A DNA stretch of 64,000 bases from Streptomyces sp. NBC_00554 (GTDB lineage Bacteria > Actinomycetota > Actinomycetes > Streptomycetales > Streptomycetaceae), in NCBI RefSeq assembly GCF_041431135.1, contig NZ_CP107799.1, forward strand, positions 9,130,501-9,194,500. Direction: 5' to 3'. The position numbers and the translations under genes were made by a program. This document shows, piece by piece, positions 33,849 through 41,915 of the stretch. Position 1 is the stretch's first letter. Every line of letters starts with the position of its first letter. The notes below the pieces were generated by a model. That model had not been told where the DNA came from. It saw nothing but the letters and a program-made list of their open reading frames with translations, and did no database searches.

Positions 33849-35024
33849 ATGAGCGTCGTCGACTCCTTCCCGCTCGGTGCCGCGACCACGCTTGCCGAAC
33901 TCGCCCGGGACCCGCATCCACGACTGGCACTGCTCCGCGCGCAGGAGCCCGTCTCCTGGCTCCCCGAACTGAACGGCTGGCTCGTGACTCGCCGCGACCT
34001 CGCGCTGGGCGTGATGCGGGACGCCGAGACCTTCACCGTCGACGACCCCCGGTTCTCCACCGCACAGGTCGTCGGCCCGAGCATGCTGTCCCTGGACGGT
34101 GACCAGCACGCCCGCCACCGCGAGCCCTTCACCGCTCCCTTCCGCCCCCGGGAAGTGCGTGAGGGTTTCGCCTCGTTCATCGAGCGGGAGACCGACCGGC
34201 TCATCACCGCACTGGAACCCGCGGGCGCCGTCGAACTGCGACGTGCCTTCGCCGGCCCGCTGGCGGTCGCCGTCGTGACCGAGGCACTCGGTCTTGTCGG
34301 CACCACCGCGGCCACGGTGCTCGCCTGGTACGACTCCATCGTGGGGGCGGTCTCGGACATCACCGCCGGACACGAGGCGGGACCGGCCGGCCCGGCGGCG
34401 TACGCCCAACTGCGGGCCGCGGTGGAAGCCACCGTCGCGGACCGGGGCGCCGCCTCGCTCCTCGGTTCCGCCGCCGGGCGGCTGACGCTGCCGGAGGTGG
34501 CGTCCAATGCCGCGGTGCTGATGTTCGGCGGCATAGAGACCATCGAGGCAATGATCACCAACGCGCTGCTGCACCTGCTGCAACGCCCCGATCAACTCGC
34601 CCTTGTCCGGGCCGACTTCGGTCTGCTGGACGGCGCGATCGAGGAATCCCTGCGCCTCGAACCCGGGGCGGCGGTCGTCGACCGCTACGCCACCCGTGAC
34701 ACCGTCCTCGGCCCGGCCACGATCCGCCGAGGCGAACTGGTCACCGTCTCCCTGACGGGCGCCAACCGCGACCCGGCCGTCTTCCCCGACCCCGACCGGT
34801 TCGATGTCCGCCGCGAGAACGCGCGCCTCCAACTGGCCTTCGCACACGGCCCGCACTACTGCCTCGCCGCGCACCTCGCCCGCCTGGAGACCCGCATAGC
34901 CCTGCAGCGACTGCTCGAACGCCTCCCTGCCCTGCGCCTCGACCCGGACCGCCCCGCCGCTGCACAGGGACTGGTCTTCCGTAAGCCCCCAACTCTGCAT
35001 GTGCTGTGGGACGGTCCTGCCTGA
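33849..35024 (+). CDS. Cytochrome P450 monooxygenase
   Basis: The 391-residue soluble P450 shows the I-helix motif as FGGIETIEAMI, the K-helix ESLRLEP and the heme loop FAHGPHYCLAAHLARLE with the Cys ligand. In that loop the usual FGxGxHxCLG reads FAHGPHYCLA, so two Gly positions are Ala. No ferredoxin or ferredoxin reductase gene is adjacent. It diverges from the kinase gene and converges on an NMT1-type lipoprotein gene. The substrate is unknown, and it lies 3 kb beyond the cluster's SARP gene, so a role in the antibiotic is not supported. Confidence 0.88.
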   Translation: MSVVDSFPLGAATTLAELARDPHPRLALLRAQEPVSWLPELNGWLVTRRDLALGVMRDAETFTVDDPRFSTAQVVGPSMLSLDGDQHARHREPFTAPFRPREVREGFASFIERETDRLITALEPAGAVELRRAFAGPLAVAVVTEALGLVGTTAATVLAWYDSIVGAVSDITAGHEAGPAGPAAYAQLRAAVEATVADRGAASLLGSAAGRLTLPEVASNAAVLMFGGIETIEAMITNALLHLLQRPDQLALVRADFGLLDGAIEESLRLEPGAAVVDRYATRDTVLGPATIRRGELVTVSLTGANRDPAVFPDPDRFDVRRENARLQLAFAHGPHYCLAAHLARLETRIALQRLLERLPALRLDPDRPAAAQGLVFRKPPTLHVLWDGPA

Positions 35025-35037
35025 CCGGCCGGCGGTG

Positions 35038-36012
35038 TCATTGGAACAGAGCGTCCAGGTCCGGCTTCTTGTCGCCGAAGATCCCGTCCTGCTCACCCAG
35101 GGAGGCCAGCTTTTCCAGAGAGGGCATGTCGATCTGCGTCGGCCAGTCGGGCAGCGTCAGCTTCTCCATCACCTCGCTGTCGATCTTGGTGTAGACGGTG
35201 AGGATCTGGCGCGCCTCCTCCGGGTGCTCGGAGGCGTACTCCAGTGACTCGGTCATCGCCTCGGTGAACTTCTTCACCAGGTCGGGGTTTTCCTTCGTCA
35301 GCCTGGTCGTCGTGAAGTACGTCGCGAGAGTGAGCCGGGGGTCGGTCTCGGCGAACGGTGACGTCACGACGCGCGCGCCCTGGGACTTGGCGATCGTCTG
35401 TGCCGGTTCGCCCATCCAGGCGGCGTCCACCCGGCCGCCGTCCAGAGCGGCCGGCATCTGGTCGAACGGTAGCTCCACGAACTTGACCTTCGAGGGGTCG
35501 CCGCCGTCCTTGCGTACCGACTCGCGCACCGTGGTGTCCCCGATGTTCTTCAGGGTGTTCACCGCCACTGTCCTCCCCGCGAGGTCCTTGGCCGACCTGA
35601 TCGGGCTGTCCTTCCTGACGGCGACACCGGTGACGTCGGTGGTGGTGTTTCCGGTGGTTGTCGCCCCGTTGACCACCGACTTGACCGGCACTCCGCGGGT
35701 CTGAGCGACCATCAACGACGTGGTGTTGCTGAACCCGAACTGGAACTGGCCGCTCACCACACCCGGAATGATCGCGGCACCGCCCTGCGCACTCTCCATC
35801 TCCAGCTCGATGCCGCGGCTGCTGAAGAAGCCCTTCTTCTGGCCCAGGTAGAGCGGTGCCACATCGACGATCGGGATGATGCCGACCTTGACCTGTGCCG
35901 TCTTGTTCCCGCCCGAGGACGACGAACCATCGGTCCCGGATGAGGATCCGCATCCGGCCGCACAGGCGACCGTCAACACTGCTGTCACAAACCCGAGAAT
36001 GCGCCTTTGCAT
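35038..36012 (-). CDS. NMT1/SsuA-type substrate-binding lipoprotein
   Basis: The 324-residue protein is a periplasmic-type binding protein of the NMT1/SsuA class. It has a signal peptide with lipobox (VACAAGC), a Gly/Ser spacer, then VKVGIIPIVDVAPLYLGQKKGFF and the VAVNTLKNIGDTTVRE hinge. These proteins serve ABC importers of sulfonates, nitrate, thiamine precursors or aromatic acids. No ATPase or permease gene is adjacent, so it is an orphan. An AGGAGGGG site precedes ATG 36012. It diverges from the tannase gene. Confidence 0.88.
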   Translation of the reverse strand: MQRRILGFVTAVLTVACAAGCGSSSGTDGSSSSGGNKTAQVKVGIIPIVDVAPLYLGQKKGFFSSRGIELEMESAQGGAAIIPGVVSGQFQFGFSNTTSLMVAQTRGVPVKSVVNGATTTGNTTTDVTGVAVRKDSPIRSAKDLAGRTVAVNTLKNIGDTTVRESVRKDGGDPSKVKFVELPFDQMPAALDGGRVDAAWMGEPAQTIAKSQGARVVTSPFAETDPRLTLATYFTTTRLTKENPDLVKKFTEAMTESLEYASEHPEEARQILTVYTKIDSEVMEKLTLPDWPTQIDMPSLEKLASLGEQDGIFGDKKPDLDALFQ

Positions 36013-36304
36013 GGGGCCCCTCCTGACAAGTCCTGACAAGAACGAGGATGAGTGTGCGTGTCGCGCCAACACGTATGCAGAGCAAGGGAGTTGAGCGGAA
36101 AGCTGCTCCCTGAAGGTGCAATGGGGCGATCACCCGCGGTGGTCGCCCGAGCGGCTCGCTGATCGCGACGACCCATGTTGTGCAGCATGTTGACGGCAGT
36201 AACGTACACGCCTACTTTCGCGGTGTCATGCCCCCGGACACAACGGCGGACGAGAGGCACCCCATGGCACCCTTCCCCCTTCGTGCGGCGAGAGGCGGTA
36301 CCAC

Positions 36305-38017
36305 GTGAACCGCACCAGACAGTCCTTACGAAGGCGCCGGCCGACCCTGGTCGCGGTCGCGGCGCTCCTGCTGACACTGGCCGGCCTGAGCCCCGGCGCC
36401 GGCGGCACGGCCGCCGCCGCGGAAGCACGGCGGGCGAACGGCGGCCCCATCCTGCCGGTGACAGCCTGCGCCGATCTCGCCACCGACGGCGCGACGGCAA
36501 GCGACCTGTCGGCCGTCCCGGACGCACCGACCCGGATCACCTCCGCCACGGTGGTCGAGGCCACCGCGACCGTACCGGCGTACTGCTTCGTCAAGGGCTA
36601 TGTCGCCCCCCAGGTCAACTTCGAGCTCAAGCTGCCGCTCAGCACCTGGCGGGGCCGCTATCTGCAGCAAGGCTGCGGCGGGCTCTGCGGGTACATCTCC
36701 GCGACCACCTTCCCGACCGCGCCCGACCCGGCCTGCGAGGCCCGGGCCGGCGGGGACTTCGCCCTCGCCGCGACGGACGACGGCCACACCTCGCCGGGCC
36801 CCTTCAGCGCCGAGGGGTGGGGTCAGGACCAGCAACTGCGGATCGACTTCGGGTACCGGGCGGTCCATGTGGTCTCCGTTGCCGCCAAGGCGGTTATGAA
36901 GGAGTACTACGGGACGCCTCCGAGGTACTCGTACTTCAACGGCTGTTCGGACGGCGGCCGCGAGGGGCTGATGGAGGCCCAGCGCTACCCGGAGGACTTC
37001 GACGGGATCATCGCCGGTGCACCGGCCGCCTACATGCCCTTCCTCGCGAGCGAACACACCGCCTGGGTCGCCCGCGCCAACACCGGTGCGGACGGTCGCC
37101 CCGTCCTCACCGCGGACAAACTCCCGGGTCTGCACTCCGCCGTCCTCACCGCCTGTGACGGCGACGACGGTCTGATCGACGGCCAGATCGACGACCCGCG
37201 CACCTGCGACTTCGACCCCGCGTCGATCCAGTGCGCCGCCGGCGTCGACCGGACCGACTGCCTCACCCCCGCCCAGGTCACCGCTGCCCGGAAGCTGTAC
37301 GCGCCGCCGACGGACGAGAACGGCCAACTGCTCTACCCCGGACGGGAGGAGCCGGGCTCGGAGATCTCCTGGGCCGGCCCGCCGGTTCCGTGGATCACCG
37401 CGCCCCCGGGCACCCCCACCTTCGCCCCCGTCACCGCGGACAACTACCTGCGCTACCTGGCGTTTCCCGTCGGACAGCCCGGTGTGCCGCTGGCCGACTG
37501 GGAGTTCACTTCGCAGAACTTCGCGGAGCTCCTGCCGGAGCAGCGCACCATCGCCGCGCTCGACCCCGATCTGAGCGAGTTCCGGGACGCGGGCGGCAAG
37601 TTGATCCTCTATCACGGGTGGGCCGACACCCTGATCCCGCCGACCGGCACCACCAACTACTACCGGGCCGTCCAGGACACCATGGGCGGACCGGCGGCCA
37701 CCAACCGCTTCGCCCGCCTCTTCATGTTCCCCGGCCTCTACCACTGCACGGGGGGCGGGCCAGGCCCCGACAACTCCGACCTGGTCCACCAACTGGTCGG
37801 GTGGACCGAGCGAGGAGCGGCACCCCAGAAGATCATCGCCACCCGGGCCGACGCCAACGGCAACGCCACCCGCACCCGGCCCGTGTACCCCTATCCCATT
37901 GTCGCCAGGTACAAGGGCACCGGCAGCATCGACGACGCCGCCAACTTCGCCCCGGCGCCGCCGGCCACCCGACCCGACGACCACGTCGACTGGCTCGGCA
38001 ACGACCTGCTGAAGTAA
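36305..38017 (+). CDS. Secreted tannase/feruloyl esterase family enzyme
   Basis: The 570-residue protein has a Sec signal peptide (RRRR stretch, hydrophobic core, Ala-rich cleavage region near residue 40). The esterase domain shows the family's Cys-Ser pair in FNGCSDGGREG, Asp in HGWADTLIPP and the His-Cys pair in GLYHCTGGGPG; the two Cys form a disulfide beside the active site in this family. It would hydrolyse aryl esters such as feruloylated sugars or gallates outside the cell. The start is a GTG after a GAGGCGG sequence. Confidence 0.87.
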   Translation: MNRTRQSLRRRRPTLVAVAALLLTLAGLSPGAGGTAAAAEARRANGGPILPVTACADLATDGATASDLSAVPDAPTRITSATVVEATATVPAYCFVKGYVAPQVNFELKLPLSTWRGRYLQQGCGGLCGYISATTFPTAPDPACEARAGGDFALAATDDGHTSPGPFSAEGWGQDQQLRIDFGYRAVHVVSVAAKAVMKEYYGTPPRYSYFNGCSDGGREGLMEAQRYPEDFDGIIAGAPAAYMPFLASEHTAWVARANTGADGRPVLTADKLPGLHSAVLTACDGDDGLIDGQIDDPRTCDFDPASIQCAAGVDRTDCLTPAQVTAARKLYAPPTDENGQLLYPGREEPGSEISWAGPPVPWITAPPGTPTFAPVTADNYLRYLAFPVGQPGVPLADWEFTSQNFAELLPEQRTIAALDPDLSEFRDAGGKLILYHGWADTLIPPTGTTNYYRAVQDTMGGPAATNRFARLFMFPGLYHCTGGGPGPDNSDLVHQLVGWTERGAAPQKIIATRADANGNATRTRPVYPYPIVARYKGTGSIDDAANFAPAPPATRPDDHVDWLGNDLLK

Positions 38018-38039
38018 CCGTCCCGACCCGTTCGGATGC

Positions 38040-39005
38040 CTACAGATCGAGCGTCAGCACCCCGGAAGCCGATCGGCTCACGCAGATCATCATGGTGGTG
38101 GCGGTGGGGCGTTCGGACGGGTCGATCACCGTGTCGCGGTGGTCGGGGAGCCCTGCTGTCACCGGTGTCTCGCAACTGCCGCAGTAGCCCTCCTCGCAGG
38201 AGTAGGGCACGTCCGGCAGCTTCTCCCGGACGACCTCCAGCACGGAGCGGTCCGCGGGCACCGTCATCCGCAGCCCCGAACGGCTGAGTACCACCTCGAA
38301 CTCGCCGCTCCGCGCGCCAAGTTGATCCGGTGGCCCGGAGGCGGCGGTGAAGCGTTCCAGGTACGGGGTCCGGGGCCGGCCGGCCGTGCGGCACAGGGCC
38401 GTCACCGCGTCGAGCATCGGCTGCGGGCCGCACGCGTAGACGGCATGATCGGGCGGGGCGGCCGAGATCTCGGCCGCCAGGTCCGGCAGACCCGCCTCGT
38501 CCTGCGGCACGAGCAGCACCCGGTCCCCGCCCAGCGCCACCAACTCCTCCGCGTATGCCAGACGCGACCGGTCACGGGCGCCCAGGACCAGCCGCCAGGG
38601 CAGACCACGGGCGGTGAGCTCACGGGCCATCGGCAGCAGCGGGGTGACGCCGATGCCGCCTGCCAGCAGCAGATAGCCCGCCGCAGGGACCAGGGGGAAG
38701 CGATTGACCGGCCCGGTGACCTCCAACTCCCGCCCCACGAGCGCGGTTTCGTGGATCTCCCGCGACCCGCCGCGCCCGTCGGGCACCCGATGCACGGCGA
38801 CCGTCCATGCCTCGGTGTCCGTCGCCTCTCCGCACAGCGAGTAGGCCCGCCGCAGCCCCGACGGCAGGGTCAGCTCCACATGCGCCCCGGGCTCCCAGGA
38901 CGGCAGGGCGCCGCCGCGGGGCCGCGTCAGCCGCAGCTCCAGCACGTCATGGGCGACCCAGCGGGCCTGCCGGACCAGCAGACGGTGAGTGGCCGACGAC
39001 GTCAT
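38040..39005 (-). CDS. PDR-type ferredoxin reductase of a Rieske oxygenase
   Basis: The 321-residue electron-transfer protein has, in order, a flavin domain (RAYSLCG), an NAD-binding domain (LLLAGGIGVTPLLPMA, YACGPQPMLDAV) and a C-terminal plant-type [2Fe-2S] domain with CEEGYCGSC and the fourth Cys in MMICVSRS. It is the usual partner of single-component Rieske oxygenases such as VanA/VanB. It is the last gene of the minus-strand operon. ATG 39005 follows GGAGGG. A 27-bp tandem repeat just upstream creates a second ATG (39032) with its own ribosome site, in frame. Confidence 0.9.
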   Translation of the reverse strand: MTSSATHRLLVRQARWVAHDVLELRLTRPRGGALPSWEPGAHVELTLPSGLRRAYSLCGEATDTEAWTVAVHRVPDGRGGSREIHETALVGRELEVTGPVNRFPLVPAAGYLLLAGGIGVTPLLPMARELTARGLPWRLVLGARDRSRLAYAEELVALGGDRVLLVPQDEAGLPDLAAEISAAPPDHAVYACGPQPMLDAVTALCRTAGRPRTPYLERFTAASGPPDQLGARSGEFEVVLSRSGLRMTVPADRSVLEVVREKLPDVPYSCEEGYCGSCETPVTAGLPDHRDTVIDPSERPTATTMMICVSRSASGVLTLDL

Positions 39006-39050
39006 GAGCCCTCCGTAGGCGTCCGACGTCATGGGCCCTTCGTAAGCGTC
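38997..39050 (-). repeat. 27-bp tandem repeat duplicating a start site
   Basis: Units 38997-39023 and 39024-39050 match at 24 of 27 bases. Each contains a ribosome site and ATGACGTCG in the same frame. The outer unit reaches the stop codon of the GS-like gene. Confidence 0.85.
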
Positions 39051-40485
39051 AGAAGACACGGAAGTACTCCCGCTGCTCCCAGTCGGTGACCTCCTGGCCG
39101 AAGCGGGCGAGTTCGGCACGCTTGATGCTCGCGTAGTACGCCACGAAGTCCTTGCCCAGCCGGTCGGCCAGTGCCTGGTCCGCCTCCAGTGCGTCAAGGG
39201 CCTCGCCCAGTGAACGCGGCAACGGTTCGGCCCGGGTGGCATACGGCTCGTCGGCCGCCGGGCCGGGGTCGAGATCGCCGGCCACGCCCTCGAGCCCGGC
39301 GGCGAGCTGGGAGGCGAGATAGAGGTACGGATTGGCGGCGGGCTCCCCGATCCGGTTCTCCAGCCGTGTCGCTGACGGACCGTCACCGACCACGCGCACC
39401 ATCGCCCCGCGGTTGTCGCGCCCCCACACCGCGCGGTCCGGGGCCAGCGACAGCGAGCGGAACCGCTTGAAGCCGTTGAGGGTCGGCGTGGAGAACGCAC
39501 TCGTGGCACGCGCGTGCCGGAGCAGCCCGCCCAGGAAGGCGGTCCCGTACGGCGACAGCGGTGGGCCGGACTCCGGACTTCCCGGGTGCTCGGGGGCGAA
39601 GAGCGCGACGCCGTCCCGCAGCACGCTCTGGTGCAGATGCCAGCCGCTGGAGAAGACCCCGGCCAGATGGGGGCGGCACATGAAGGTGGCGTGGTGGCCA
39701 TGGCGGGCGGCGACCTGCTTGACGGCACTGCGCAGCAGCACCATCGCGTCGGCCGTGCCCAGCCCGTCGGCCGGCTGAAGGGTCAACTCGACCTGGCTCG
39801 GACCGAATTCGACCTCCATGCTGCGCAGCGGCAGCCCCAGGCCCTCGATGTTCGAGCGCAGGACGTCGAGCATGGGGTCGAGTTCGTCGTACCGCAGCTC
39901 GCTGAGGTACTGGTAGCCGTGATTGAGCATGCCGACCTCGGGCGCGGCGCCGGGCTGGCCGAGATCGCCGGGACCCAGGCGGGGGTCGTCGAGCCGGAAG
40001 AGATGGAACTCCACCTCCAGGCCGGTGCGGTAGGTCAGCCCGCCCGCCTGGTCGAGGACCGAGCGCAGCAGCCCGCGTGTGCACAGCGGGACCGGCCCTC
40101 CGGAGGTGAAGCGCAGGTCGCAGAGCAGCCAGCCCGTCCCCGGCGACCAGGGCAGCATCCGGAAGGTGAGCGGGTCGGGCACCATGACCATGTCGGCGGC
40201 GCCGCGCAGTTCGGGCAGTCCGAGTGGCGTCTCCTTGGTGAACAGCGGGAACACGGTCCGCCCGGAGGTGTCCTTGGCGAGGAGTGACGAGGCGATGCCG
40301 GTGCCCTCGCGCAGCACGTTGGGCAGTTCGCCGACGGTGACGGTCTTGCCGCGCAGCAGACCGTGCTGATCGGCGAAGACCACCCGTACCGCCGTCATTC
40401 CGCCGGACTCGGCGCGAGCGAGTATCTCGCCCGCCGCAGCGGTCTGTTCGGCGCTCCACAGGCCATGGCGTTCGATGAATCCCAT
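39049..40485 (-). CDS. Glutamine synthetase-like ligase (gamma-glutamyl amine/anilide type)
   Basis: The 478-residue protein has a GS fold: the beta-grasp segment (VRVVFADQHGLLRGKTV), GLEVEFHLF, the MEVEFGPSQVELTL metal site, HATFMCRPH, SGWHLHQSV and NRIGEPAANPYLYLA. It belongs to the GSIII/PuuA-like branch that glutamylates amines, not to housekeeping GlnA. Directly beside a Rieske oxygenase and its reductase, it recalls the aniline pathway, in which a GS-like enzyme makes gamma-glutamylanilide before dioxygenation. The amine substrate here is not known. Confidence 0.82.
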   Translation of the reverse strand: MGFIERHGLWSAEQTAAAGEILARAESGGMTAVRVVFADQHGLLRGKTVTVGELPNVLREGTGIASSLLAKDTSGRTVFPLFTKETPLGLPELRGAADMVMVPDPLTFRMLPWSPGTGWLLCDLRFTSGGPVPLCTRGLLRSVLDQAGGLTYRTGLEVEFHLFRLDDPRLGPGDLGQPGAAPEVGMLNHGYQYLSELRYDELDPMLDVLRSNIEGLGLPLRSMEVEFGPSQVELTLQPADGLGTADAMVLLRSAVKQVAARHGHHATFMCRPHLAGVFSSGWHLHQSVLRDGVALFAPEHPGSPESGPPLSPYGTAFLGGLLRHARATSAFSTPTLNGFKRFRSLSLAPDRAVWGRDNRGAMVRVVGDGPSATRLENRIGEPAANPYLYLASQLAAGLEGVAGDLDPGPAADEPYATRAEPLPRSLGEALDALEADQALADRLGKDFVAYYASIKRAELARFGQEVTDWEQREYFRVF

Positions 40486-40490
40486 GCCGT

Positions 40491-41843
40491 TCAGCCGTCC
40501 GTTCCCAGGGGGTGCGCCCAACTGCTTTCGGCGCGCTGCTTGGCGGTGACGGTCGTCCAGTGCTCCTGCCAGCCGTCCGTGGGGCCGATGCCGTCGAGGG
40601 TGACCGGCCCCTGGATCCGCCCGGCCTCCTCGGGGGACAGCACCAGGGGCGGGTCCTCGCCGCGTTCGACGGCGGAGACGGCCTCGCCGAGCATCCGGCG
40701 GTACATCACGATGACCTTGTCGGAGCGGCCCAGGTGCTCGCGGGTGCGGTCCTGGACCGTGCCCTGCCCCTCCACCGCCCACTGGTCGTGCACGTTGATG
40801 TCGGTGCCGAGACCGGTGTACGTGGTCGTGCGCTGTTCCGCCGGGTCGTAGCCGTAGTTGTTCGCGCGGCCGAAACGCGGCCGGTAGTCGGGCAGGGTGA
40901 CCGCGTCGACCCGCTGGCGGCGCATCTCCTCCTGGTCCACCGGACCGCCGACGCTGGTGAACGCGGCGTACCAGTAGCAGGAGGTGTCGTCGATGGGCAC
41001 GTGCCACTGGGTGATCGCCGTCTCCGCGTCGAGCGGGATGTGGAAGGCGTGCGGGAACACCTGGTGGGTGATGCGGACATGGGTGCGGCTGCCGTCCATC
41101 GGCAGGCCCTGGGTGTCGGTGCCGTCGAGGGTGCGCAGGGCGGTGATGCGGATGCCGTACGGGGTGCGGACGGCGTCGATGTCGGGTCGGCCGTACTCGC
41201 GCAGGATCTTCGTCATCGGCAGGTCGGTGCCCTGCGAGGCGGCGCGGAACTGCTTGCCGTAGCCGTCCTCGGGATCCTCGTCCTGGAAGAAGCGGTGGAG
41301 GTAGGAGGCGTGGGCCGGGTCGATACCGACTTCCAGGGCCTGGAGCCAGTTGCAGTCAAGGAGGCCCTTCCAGGCGAAGGCGTGGTCGGCGGGCGCGCGG
41401 AAGCAGTCCAGGGCGGGCAGTTCGGGCGGTTCGCCGGGACCGAGGTAGCCCCAGATGATGCCGTTGATCTCGCGCACCGGGTAACTGCCCAGCCGGACAC
41501 GGGACTTGAGCGGGCTGCCCAGAGGCTCGGCGGGCGTGTCCAGGCAGGAGCCGTCGCGGCCGAAGAGCCAGCCGTGGAAGCAGCAGCGCAGTCCGCCGTC
41601 CTCCAGCCGGCCGAGCGCCAGATCGGCGCCGCGGTGCGGGCAGCCGCGGTCGACCAGGCCGAGTTCACCGCTGTCGTCGCGGAACAGGACCAGGTCCTGG
41701 CCCATGACCTTGGGCGCCACCAGGGGCCGTACGCCTTCCAGCTCCTCGGCCAGGGCGATGGGCTGCCAGTAGCGGCGCATCCATTCGCCTGCCGGGGTGC
41801 CGGGCCCGGTCCGGGTGAGCCGTATGTTCTCTTCCTCGCGCAT
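40491..41843 (-). CDS. Rieske non-heme iron oxygenase, alpha subunit
   Basis: The 450-residue enzyme has a Rieske centre with C68-x-H70 and C87-x-x-H90 (CPHRG and CCFHGW) and a mononuclear iron site in GIDPAHASYLH. The overall pattern (WMRRYWQPIALAEEL near the N-terminus) is that of phthalate-oxygenase/VanA-type alpha-only oxygenases. No beta subunit gene is nearby, and the PDR reductase two genes downstream can serve it. Such enzymes hydroxylate or dealkylate aromatic substrates. A GAAGGG sequence precedes ATG 41843. Confidence 0.9.
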   Translation of the reverse strand: MREEENIRLTRTGPGTPAGEWMRRYWQPIALAEELEGVRPLVAPKVMGQDLVLFRDDSGELGLVDRGCPHRGADLALGRLEDGGLRCCFHGWLFGRDGSCLDTPAEPLGSPLKSRVRLGSYPVREINGIIWGYLGPGEPPELPALDCFRAPADHAFAWKGLLDCNWLQALEVGIDPAHASYLHRFFQDEDPEDGYGKQFRAASQGTDLPMTKILREYGRPDIDAVRTPYGIRITALRTLDGTDTQGLPMDGSRTHVRITHQVFPHAFHIPLDAETAITQWHVPIDDTSCYWYAAFTSVGGPVDQEEMRRQRVDAVTLPDYRPRFGRANNYGYDPAEQRTTTYTGLGTDINVHDQWAVEGQGTVQDRTREHLGRSDKVIVMYRRMLGEAVSAVERGEDPPLVLSPEEAGRIQGPVTLDGIGPTDGWQEHWTTVTAKQRAESSWAHPLGTDG

Positions 41844-41915
41844 GGGACGCCCTTCTTTCGCCGGGAGAGGTTGATCAGCCGCAGCAGTGGTCCGGGCTTT
41901 CGCCTGGAGAGGTGT

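Noticed and set aside
33702..35096. Upstream extension of the kinase frame through the P450 gene.
   Set aside because: The added sequence is antisense to a P450 with complete motifs; good internal starts exist at 33662 and 33701.
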